Source of the DNA: Neomesorhizobium sp963726065
GTDB lineage: Bacteria; Pseudomonadota; Alphaproteobacteria; Rhizobiales; Rhizobiaceae
Length of the DNA: 64,000 bases
Assembly (NCBI GenBank): GCA_963726065.1
Contig: CAVSAU010000017.1
Location: forward strand, 116,519-180,518
Direction: 5' to 3'
Both the position numbers and the translations under genes were made by a program. Below, piece by piece: positions 56,906 through 64,000 of this stretch. Position 1 is the first letter of the stretch; each line of letters opens with the position of its first letter. The notes beneath the pieces are model-generated. The model did not search any database and was not told the origin of the DNA. It saw nothing but the letters and a program-made list of their open reading frames with translations.

Positions 56906-57880
56906 ATGGAAGCCGAGCCGGTCGACGAACTGCCAGGCGGCGACGGCTGGCTTTTTGAACCCAAGTATGACGGTTTCCGCTGCCTCGCCTTCCGCGACGG
57001 CGATGACGTCCAGTTGCAATCCAAGAAACAGAGGTCGCTGAACCGGTTCTTCCCGGAAGTCGTCGCCGGCCTGGCCAGACTGACGCCTGACCGCTTTGTG
57101 CTGGACGGCGAACTCATCATTCCGGGGCAAGCCTTCGAAACGCTGCAGCTGCGCCTGCATCCAGCTGCAAGCCGCGCCACCAAATTGGCCAGGGAGTTCC
57201 CGGCGCGGCTGATCGTGTTCGACCTGCTGGCTTTTGGCAGCAGCAAACTGACCTGCAAACCGCTGTCCGAGCGGCGGGAGATGCTGAGTGCATTCGTTCG
57301 TGCGGCGGGGCGGCCCCGGATGCTGGTGCTGTCCAAGGCCACCCGAACAGCGGCGACGGCGCGGCGCTGGCTTGCCGAGGGAAAAGGCCTTGACGGCATC
57401 GTGGCGAAGCGGCTCGACCAACCCTACCGGTCAGGCGAGCGCACCATGCGGAAATTCAAGGTCTGGCACACGGTCGACGCCGTGCTGGCCGGCTACTACG
57501 AGGACGAGGCGACGAAAACGATCGACAGCCTGCTGTTCGGCCTCTACGGCGACGACGGCCTGCTGCACTTCGTCGGCCACTCCCGGGTATATGACGACGC
57601 CGCAGAGATCGCCCGGCTGCTCAAGCCGCTCAAAGGCGGCAGCGGCTTCACCGGACGATCGCCCGGCGGCAAGAGCCGCTGGACAGGCAAGTCGCAGAAG
57701 ATGGTCCGCCTCGAACCCAGGCTCGTCGCCGAACTTTCTGCCGATCACATTTCAGGCGGCCAGTTCCGGCACGGCTCCCGATTGATCCGCTGGCGCACCG
57801 ACAAGGCTCCGGAGGACTGCAGCATGGAGCAGGTCATCCGTCCCGGCTCGATCGTCAACTCACGTAGAGAGGAGGACACA
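56906..57880 (+). CDS. ATP-dependent DNA ligase (LigC/LigD-like), 5' end unclear
   Basis: Nucleotidyltransferase motif I EPKYDGFRC with Lys20 of this reading, motif III VLDGELIIPG, motif IV DGIVAKRLDQPYRSG and motif V MRKFKVWHT, then an OB domain (VRLEPRLVAELSADHISGG, ending near RHGSRLIRWRTDKAPEDCS). This is the kind of ligase used with Ku in bacterial end joining, without nuclease or primase domains. The residues before ATG 56906 (PLPLSLKP) also resemble the family start but have no start codon. The frame is open into the next gene, so the true 3' end may be lost. No ku gene is near. Confidence 0.8.
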
Positions 57881-58181
57881 ATGGCAGCCTATTTGATTGC
57901 GGACGTAGATGTGATCGATGCCGCTGCGTTTGAAGAGTATCGCCGGGAGGTCCCCGAAACGGAAAGGCGCTACCGAGGGCCGGTATCTCGGACGCGGCGG
58001 AGCCACAAAAGTTCTCGAGGGCGATTGGGAACCTCACCGCCTGGTGATTATCGAGTTTCCGGACATGGCCTCGCTGATGGCCTGGTACAACTCGCCTGAG
58101 TACGCCCCGCTCAAGGCACTTCGTCAAAAATGCGCGAGGACAAGGATCATTGCCCTTGAGGGTGTTCCGCCGCAGCAATGA
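57881..58181 (+). CDS. DUF1330 protein, one frameshift
   Basis: About 99 aa. MAAYLIADVDVIDAAAFEEY, then after a shift near 57960 GRYLGRGGATKVLEGDWEPH and RLVIIEFPDMASLMAWYNSP, the DUF1330 pattern (dimeric alpha-beta barrel). ATG 57881 has GAGGAGG upstream. It is in frame with the ligase before it, without an intervening stop. Confidence 0.8.
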
Positions 58182-58790
58182 CCGCTCGAACCAGCGCGTT
58201 TCGCCTTCGCCATCGTTGTGCGCCGCCCATCTACAGGTCAATAGCCAGTCACGGCCCATGTGGGGCGGCAGGAAGGGCATCGTGCTGGCGAACCGCACTG
58301 GAAGATTGCAGGATCTGGTCCGACGCTAAACCGCGTCCGTCAGTCAAACATCGTTGGCTGGATCGGCCTCCGACATTCCGTCGGAGATCTCTTCATCTGG
58401 CGGTTGAAAGCAACACTTTGGCAGCGGAAGACAACACTTTTCCGGCTTTGCCCGCTACATGGCAGCCGCAAGTTCACGAAGGCACGTTCTTCGTTAGACC
58501 AGCGACGTCGGCTCGGGCGGTGCGCCTAATCTCATGCGGTCTTCATCTCGCGGCGACGTTTTGCGACGGGCCGCTGAGGCCGGCGGCGCGACAAAAGGGG
58601 GGGCAACCTCGTCGCGCTGCCGCGCTCGCCACTTAACTGGTCCCAAGCAAAGGCGGCGTCCAAAAGCAAAAAGCATGGCTGCACTGGGCACGCTTCCCGG
58701 CGGGCCGTGGGGGAGGGGTGACCGCCGGGGTTGCCTTGAGGCACGTACGCACAAACCCAATCGTGCAAGCGCGACGATGCGCCGATATGG
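58182..58790. other. Stretch without a recognisable gene
   Basis: 609 bp. Several open frames overlap on both strands but none has family motifs or a good ribosome site. Codon pattern is unconvincing. Possibly decayed sequence. Confidence 0.5.
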
Positions 58791-58979
58791 TTAACGGTCG
58801 ATTGACGAGCGGTGGCTGGCGAGCAGAATGACGTTGGTGCGAGCGTATTCAGCGCTCAGCGCTGCGTCGATCAGTAGTTCCAGCGCCTCCCGTAGCTGCT
58901 CACTTGTCTTATCCGTTCCTTGAACATGTGTCAGAGCCGTTTCAAGCAGCACCCGCACGAATGCGAAGTCGGTTTGCAT
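58791..58979 (-). CDS. Small hypothetical protein
   Basis: 62 aa, helical-looking (FAFVRVLLETALTHVQG, LREALELLIDAALSAEYART). AGGAGGA lies about 12 nt before the ATG. Plausible small gene but no family is recognised; a chance frame is possible. Confidence 0.4.
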   Translation of the reverse strand: MQTDFAFVRVLLETALTHVQGTDKTSEQLREALELLIDAALSAEYARTNVILLASHRSSIDR

Positions 58980-59083
58980 GGGACCTATCTTCCTCCTGAC
59001 AAAGCCTTCTCGCCGCGAACATTAGGTGTCCCTAATCCGTTAAAGGGGCCTTCCCGAAATTGATCGCATTCAAATCATTGGGA

Positions 59084-59700
59084 TCATCCATTCGGCATAG
59101 CCCTTACCGGACGCCCATATGTTGACACTACCTCGATCTCGGCGACCAGTTCGCCATCGGGCTCAGGAGGACGGCCGATCCGCCCCCGATCCCGGCCCTT
59201 GGAACGCTCGGCGATGTTGGAGCGGGCAACGCCAATCGTCTCGCACACCGCCTTCATCAGGAACCGTCCTTCGGCCACGACAGCGACCGCAACATCCGTT
59301 TTTTTGAGCCCGCCGCCACCTCAAGAGCGTCCTTGAGAAATCTCGGCTTCCATTGTCTTCTTGCCAAGCAGCCGCTACGGTTCGCGCACCTGGTTCTGAA
59401 GTGCTCGATACTCGGACACCGCCACGACCTCGCCCTCGGCGCTTGTGGCCGCCAGCGCCCCCTGCGCGACCAGCTTGCGCCAGTGGAAGAGCTGGTTGGG
59501 CTGGACGCCGTTGCGACGCGCGACAAGGCTTACCGTCACGTCCGGCGCGTAGGTCTCCTCGACCATCGACAGCTTCTCTGCTGTCGTCCACCGCCGCCGT
59601 CGCTCACGGCCGTCCAGGATCTCTATCTTCGGAATGCTACCAGTCATAGACACGACATTACTCCTATCCCTTATCAAGATGGAGATCGTGTCCGGCTCAT
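59084..59700 (-). mobile_element. IS3-family (IS2-type) insertion sequence remnant
   Basis: OrfA (helix-turn-helix) is recognisable: RRRWTTAEKLSMVEETYAPD, then VSLVARRNGVQPNQLFHWRK. A second frame continues as the start of OrfB (MAEGRFLMKAVCETIGVARS, then GRPPEPDGELVAEI) and stops at PVRAMPNG without the DDE integrase core. The element is truncated and frameshifted. Its right end probably begins with TGAGCCGGACACG at 59700, where the neighbouring gene is cut. Confidence 0.7.
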
Positions 59701-60029
59701 TCGGGGGCTATTTCAGTTCGCACTGGCCCATAACGTAAGTTGTGAAAGAAGCTGAGTAACCGCTCATATTCGGGCGCTACGCCAAATCCCCAGTTGATCT
59801 TCGCTATTTTTAGATTGCGGCGCTGTTCCTCGCGCTTCCAAAACTTCCAAGCCTCATAAGTGAACATTCGCATTAGCCCCTCGCGAGGGGTGGGCAGTCC
59901 ACGGATTTCGCGCCGGAAAGTTTCATAGTCGCGTCTGCAATAAGCTTTGTGAGCTTCAAATTGCCGCACAGCGACTTCAGCGGCGTCACCTGTGGCAGCT
60001 AACAGCAACAAATCGGCGGCCAGTCGCAA
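59697..60029 (-). CDS. Hypothetical protein, probably 3'-truncated by the IS
   Basis: 110 aa: LAADLLLLAATGDAAEVAVR, then FTYEAWKFWKREEQRRNLKI and PEYERLLSFFHNLRYGP. No family recognised. The last codon and stop (GAA-TGA) fall exactly at the probable IS end, so the natural C-terminus seems lost. Start uncertain. Confidence 0.5.
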   Translation of the reverse strand: MRLAADLLLLAATGDAAEVAVRQFEAHKAYCRRDYETFRREIRGLPTPREGLMRMFTYEAWKFWKREEQRRNLKIAKINWGFGVAPEYERLLSFFHNLRYGPVRTEIAPE

Positions 60030-60082
60030 GTACGGCTTCCGTCACGTCACCATCTAAGCCGCATCAACACTCCAACAGGAAG

Positions 60083-60901
60083 ATGAAGATGAAAAGGCTA
60101 ATGAAAACAACCATGAAGACTGTAACGACCGCCTTGGCTGCCGTCGCGTTGCTTTCCTCCACCGCCCACGCAGGTTCAACGATGAGCCCGCGCCATCAGG
60201 ACAGCGGGCTGAACGCACCAAAGCGGCTGAACACACCAAAGCGCGAGTGCCGGACCTTCCTGTTTTGGACCAATTGCGAATTTACCCACAGCTTCAGTGC
60301 CCACGGCTTCTCCGGCCATGGAAGCCGTTCAGGGTCCAGCGACCACAGCTACTCCGACCATGAAAGCAATTCGGGTGAATTCAAGGGCGGCCGGTCGCAC
60401 GGCGGTAGTAGCGCCTCCTCGCACGGCGGCGGCAGCAGGGGTGGTAACACTCACGGTGGCAGCACAGGCGGCGGCAGCACGGGCACCGGCAGCACTGGCG
60501 GCGGCAGCACCGGCGGTGGCAGCTCCGGCGGCGGCAGCACTGGCGGTGGCAGCACTGGCGGCGGCAGCACTGGCGGTGGCAGCACTGGCGGCGGCAGCAC
60601 TGGCGGCAGCACTGGCGGCGGCAGCACGGACACCGGCAGCACGGACACCGGCAGCACGGGTGGTGGGGGCAATCGCTGCGGCGGCAACTGCGGCGTCGGT
60701 GTGGGAAATGGTGGGGGCAACGGCACCGGCAATGAAGGTGGCGGCACCGGTCCGAACGGCGACGGTACCGGCAACAAGGCTGCGTCCAGCGACACCGTTG
60801 GCTCCGGGGGTAATCCTGGCGGCGGTAACGGCGGTGGCCAGACCAACGGTGGCGGCAACAGCGGGAATCGCGGAAACGGCACCAAGGGCAGCGACCGTTA
60901 A
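60083..60901 (+). CDS. Secreted Gly/Ser-rich repeat protein
   Basis: 272 aa. A signal peptide (MKTVTTALAAVALLSSTAHA region, cleavage after AHA), a short His/Ser-rich segment with two Cys (ECRTFLFWTNCEF), then a long low-complexity region built on GGST and GGGST repeats (about nt 60455-60659), a CGGNC motif and a Gly/Asn-rich tail. It is probably exported and disordered; similar Gly-rich secreted proteins occur in rhizobia, function unknown. The strong terminator just downstream and the clear signal peptide favour a real gene. Confidence 0.6.
   Translation: MKMKRLMKTTMKTVTTALAAVALLSSTAHAGSTMSPRHQDSGLNAPKRLNTPKRECRTFLFWTNCEFTHSFSAHGFSGHGSRSGSSDHSYSDHESNSGEFKGGRSHGGSSASSHGGGSRGGNTHGGSTGGGSTGTGSTGGGSTGGGSSGGGSTGGGSTGGGSTGGGSTGGGSTGGSTGGGSTDTGSTDTGSTGGGGNRCGGNCGVGVGNGGGNGTGNEGGGTGPNGDGTGNKAASSDTVGSGGNPGGGNGGGQTNGGGNSGNRGNGTKGSDR
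60455..60659 (+). repeat. GGST/GGGST tandem repeat with alternating 15-bp units
   Basis: 15-bp units encoding GGGST run in series. In 60542-60601 they alternate GGC-GGT-GGC and GGC-GGC-GGC, making a 30-bp higher-order period, and one 12-bp unit is interspersed after it. This indicates recent unequal expansion. It lies within the coding region. Confidence 0.75.
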
Positions 60902-60912
60902 ACCCTCAGACC

Positions 60913-60946
60913 GAAGAGAGACGAGCATTTCTGCTCGTCTCTCTTC
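60913..60946 (+). terminator. Strong hairpin after the Gly-rich gene
   Basis: A perfect 15-bp stem (60913-60927 with 60932-60946) with a TTTC loop, 11 bp after the stop. There is no T tract downstream, but stem strength suggests transcription termination or message protection. Confidence 0.65.
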
Positions 60947-61142
60947 AATCCCGGCAACGGCAAGGTCGGCAACGCATTCGGCAACGCGTGGGAAACCGGA
61001 CCGGAAGACGCGGCTGGGGCTACGTCAGCCAGGGAAATGTGCCATGACTCATTGGGGAGGCCTGGCCGACCGCCTCAATCCTTCCGCCTATGCAATGCCC
61101 TCAGTGAAGCACTGCCTCACACGCCCTCTCGGCGACAGCAAG

Positions 61143-61465
61143 CCGTAGGCTTCCAGCCGGCCGCAGAGGCGAGGCGCATCCTTAGACGGCTGGAGTTCCA
61201 CTACACGCCAAAGCACGCGAGCTGGCTCAACATGGTCGAGATCGAAATCGGCGTCCTGCGCAGTCAGTGCCTCAACCGCCGCATCGAAAGCCGCGACCGC
61301 CTTGTCGCCGAGGTCGCCGCTTGGCAGAACCGACGAAACAAAAGCGGGGCGCGAATTCAACTGGACGTTCTCAACCGAACAGGCGCGCATCAAAATGGAC
61401 AAAGCGCGATCCAAAACCCGCGCCCAACGAGTCATAACCTCTGTGCAGAGCCACTAGGTGTTTGA
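61143..61465 (+). mobile_element. IS630-family transposase remnant (C-terminal)
   Basis: FHYTPKHASWLNMVEIEIGV, QCLNRRIESRDRLVAEVAAW and the following WQNRRNK segment match the DDE_3 C-terminal part of IS630-type transposases (the Glu of the catalytic triad lies in this part). The N-terminal half is absent and the last 30 residues are in a shifted frame. Confidence 0.7.
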
Positions 61466-61514
61466 TCCCATGCTTTGATGGTGCAGTCTTTTCTCTAGAA
61501 TGGAAGGAGGCACT

Positions 61515-61643
61515 ATGGGCCAGGTTCTTCACGGCAGCGCCACGACGACAGAGGCAATCCGTCGAGCAATACAAAATAGTCAAGAGAGCCTGAGGGCACT
61601 CGCCAGGCGCTACGGCGTCAACCAGAAGACTGTCGCCAAGTGG
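61515..61643 (+). mobile_element. IS481-family transposase N-terminal remnant
   Basis: MGQVLHGSATTTEAIRRAIQ, then LRALARRYGVNQKTVAKW is the helix-turn-helix start of an IS481-type transposase. Similarity ends abruptly at 61643; the following 100 bp do not continue the family. Confidence 0.68.
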
Positions 61644-61753
61644 CACCCTGTCCTGACGGCTGCGCTCCATGTCGAGCGCCTCCGACAGCACATCGGCAAT
61701 AGTAACCACGATTTGCGTTCTGCCATCCCGCACTAGCTGAAGCGCTTGGTCCG

Positions 61754-62149
61754 CTGCTGGACGCACGCGGTCATCTCTACCGCACATTTCTCGACATCGA
61801 TAAACGCGTGAGGGCCCTCGCGCATGACGATCCGATTTGCCAGCTGCTGATGTCCGCGCCTGGCGTCGGCTTTGTCGCCGCACTGACCTTCAAGGCGGCC
61901 GTGGATGATCCCAGTCGCTTCCGAAGGTCGAAGAGGTTCGATCGGCGCTGTTCCTCGCCGCCAACACGATCCTTAATGGCCGGGGCCAAACTTCATCCCT
62001 ACGCCGCTTCGGTGCCCGGCAGGCCCGCAAGAAGGGACGCAGACAAACGCGCGCTGGTTGCCGTGGCCCGCAAACTTGCCGTCGTGCTCCACGCCATGTG
62101 GACCGATGGCACCATGTTCTGCAACGTCGAGAAGGAGGTGCTCGCCTGA
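61754..62149 (+). mobile_element. IS110-family transposase remnant
   Basis: VRALAHDDPICQLLMSAPGV with GFVAALTFKAAVDDPSRFRR is the transposase_20 (helix-hairpin) domain of IS110/IS116. The end KRALVAVARKLAVVLHAMW and WTDGTMF matches the C-terminus, with the middle deleted. Inactive. Confidence 0.7.
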
Positions 62150-62533
62150 CGATGTGATCGCCTGACAGGAAACCAGCTCTCGTTGCAGGTCGTCCGGTTC
62201 GCACGAGGGAGCCGGGGCAAGCCGCGATCTGCTGCGCATCGTAGCGCGTTCGAAGCAAGGCACTCCGACCCGATCCGACCAATGCTTGTGGCCAGCTTCG
62301 GCTCGCCGAGTACCCGACCACGGAAAGAAACGTGACCCGCGCAGGACGACGGAGCGGAAGCAAAAATTGGAGCTTTCGACTTCCATGCCCGATTAAAGAA
62401 GCGACATTCGGCAGGCTACAGGAATTCGGTCTGGATTGAGCCACGTCCGCCTTGAGCCACAATTGCTTTCGCCCAATCGCCCACCTTTGCAAAACAGCAC
62501 TCGTTGATCGGGATAGTCGCGAGCGGGACGTTT
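62150..62533. other. Gap without a recognisable gene
   Basis: 384 bp between the IS110 remnant and the synthetase stop. No open frame with family motifs, no clear hairpin. Possibly the scar of older insertions. Confidence 0.5.
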
Positions 62534-64000
62534 TTAGTCTCGCCAGAAACCGTTTGTGTGCTGGGCGTCGACGTAGATTTGACTGGCAAGCAAGTCTCTA
62601 ATCGCCTTTTTGGCAACCTTCCCGTAACCGGACTTTGGCAGCTCGCTCCAGAACAAATACCGCTTCGGCAGCTTGTAGCGTGCAATCTTGTCAATCAGCC
62701 AAGCATCGATGTCCAAGGTTTTGACGTCGATGCCAGGCGCGGCGACACAAACGGCGATCCCAACTTCGCCCCAGATTGGGTCGGGGACCCCGAGCACCGC
62801 CACCTCGCTGATGCCGGGATGGGTGAGGACCTTCTCTTCAATTTCGCGCGGGTAAATGTTCGAGCCCCCGGAAATATACATGTCCGATAGCCGGCCGGTT
62901 ATGTACAAAAAGCCTTCGGGATCCATGTGCCCGACGTCACCGGTGCAGAACCAGCCGTCTCGGAAGGCCTTCAAGTTGGCTTCCGGATTATGGAAGTACC
63001 CGGAAAGACGGCCGGGCCAATCACGCAAATTTCTCCCGTTTCGCCGATTTCTACCTCCTTGCCCTCGGGTGACTTGATGGCAACCTGCATCCCTGTTCGC
63101 TCAAAGCCACAAGTACCGATCCTCGCATCGGGACCGTCACTCAGTCGATGGTGATTGGGTGGGAGCACCGTGATGTTGCCTGTCACCTCACCAAGTCCGA
63201 ATACTGGACGAGAACAGGCCCGAGCTTTGTCAGGGCGTGCTCCTGGTCCGTGCGATACATCGGGGCTCCGGCATAGATGACATGGCGAAGCGATGAGTGG
63301 TCATATCGATCCACAGCTGGATGTTCGACGAGCATCTTAAGGATTGTAGGGACGGTGAAGACGTTGGTGATGCGCCACTTTTCGATCAGAGCCCACGCGG
63401 CTTCAATGTCGAAGTGATCTGTCGCCAGCAGCACTGTTTTGGCGCCTCGCGCCACCTGTGTCAGCTGGTGAACGCCTGCGCCGTGAGACAGCGGTGCCAC
63501 CACGAGCGAGGCGTCGTCTGCTGTGGTCCCGGGCATGAGATCGCAAAGGTGGTTGGTTATGACGAACGCCATCTGGCCATGCGTCAGCACCGCCGCTTTG
63601 GGCGGCCCGTCGTGCCTGATGTAAACAGGAACCAGCAGGGGTCGTCCCGCTCAACTGCTGCCGTCTCGACCTGCTTGCCGTCGTGCCGCGAAACTACCTG
63701 GTCATAGTCCGCACCGAAGGCAGATTCGCCGATGGATATGAACAAGCGCAGAGGCGCGGAGGAGGCCGCACAAGCGGTCTGATGATGCGCAAACATGTTG
63801 CCGCAGATCATCCCTACGGCGCCGCTTACCTCTGCCTGATATGCTACTTCTTCCGGTGTCTGCCGGAAATTGGTTGGCACCCACACTGCACCAATGCGAA
63901 AGCAGGCGAACATCTGGAATCGAACATCTGGTTGCAGTTTTGCGACTGCACGAGAACGCGATCGCCTTTCTCTCTTACCCCGTAAGTTTCAGCAAGGGCG
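62534..64000 (-). CDS. Acyl-CoA synthetase / AMP-dependent ligase, 5' partial at window edge, frameshifted
   Basis: ANL-superfamily enzyme activating a carboxylic acid as acyl-AMP and then acyl-CoA. Visible from the right edge: an N-terminal part (FRIGAVWVPTNFRQTPEEVA), the P-loop FTSGTTGRPK, PLSHGAGVHQL, YAGAPMY, GWFCTGDVGHMDPEGFLYIT and the A10-region Lys in PKSGYGKVAKKAIRDLL. Frame changes lie near 63585, 63190 and 63010. The 5' part is beyond 64000. The acid substrate cannot be told. Confidence 0.85.

Noticed and set aside
60455..60659. Possible CRISPR array
   Set aside because: Units are contiguous 15-bp coding repeats with no spacers.
60329..60928. Long Ala- or Pro-rich open frames antisense to the Gly/Ser repeat gene
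   Set aside because: Low-complexity repeats leave several frames open; no signal peptide or ribosome site, whereas the plus frame has both.

Overview
The window reads as chromosome of an alphaproteobacterium of the order Rhizobiales, most like Mesorhizobium. The support is high GC, gene orders typical of the group (SPOR protein-nagZ-scpAB-tatABC; the rhaDI/rhaRSTPQUK rhamnose locus known from Rhizobium leguminosarum), and palindromic intergenic repeats of rhizobial type. It is not symbiosis-island DNA: no nod, nif or fix genes are visible. The assignment rests on gene content only.

Layout. 0-9.4 kb: envelope and chromosome maintenance genes on the plus strand (SPOR protein, NagZ, ScpA, ScpB, an orphan ABC ATPase, TatA, TatB, TatC). 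9.5-20.4 kb: a complete L-rhamnose locus. The minus-strand rhaDI genes diverge from rhaRSTPQUK across an intergenic region carrying a phased array of probable RhaR half-sites. 20.4-24.7 kb: an accessory insert between rhaK and dusA, with an HlyD adaptor, an exported unknown protein, a small protein with a double-glycine secretion leader, and a degenerate tyrosine integrase lying next to the 5' end of dusA. 24.7-35.8 kb: housekeeping and general genes (dusA, ArsR plus AHSA1 protein, ClpP paralogue, retropepsin-like protease, DUF1289, CobT, histidine kinase, nuclease, GST, uracil-DNA glycosylase family, Lrp, DUF3299, AlkD-like, 3-hydroxyisobutyrate dehydrogenase family). 35.9-38.3 kb: polar amino-acid ABC importer without an ATPase gene. 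38.5-43.4 kb: molybdenum-cofactor genes (mobB, mobA, moaA) with two exporters. 43.6-56.1 kb: small enzymes and regulators (AraC, GFA, RsgA, VOC, DUF971, PPOX-like, MarR/hydrolase, TetR/SDR, deaminase, rhodanese) and two L,D-transpeptidases. 56.3-62.2 kb: a tRNA-Val followed by an accessory stretch with a LigC/LigD-type ATP-dependent ligase, DUF1330, a Gly/Ser-repeat secreted protein and remnants of at least four IS families. 62.5-64.0 kb: an acyl-CoA synthetase running off the window.

Sequence quality matters here. About twenty genes are broken by single-base indels that leave the conserved protein readable in another frame. They cluster in rhaSTPQ (more than fifteen in about 4 kb), rsgA and the amino-acid permease, while other long stretches have none. 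I treat most as sequencing or assembly errors rather than decay and give whole-gene coordinates. The integrase and IS fragments look genuinely degenerate.

The most interesting unexplained features are the double-glycine-leader protein with its HlyD adaptor in a dusA-linked insert, the 10-bp-phased half-site array between rhaD and rhaR, and the decayed region downstream of tRNA-Val.
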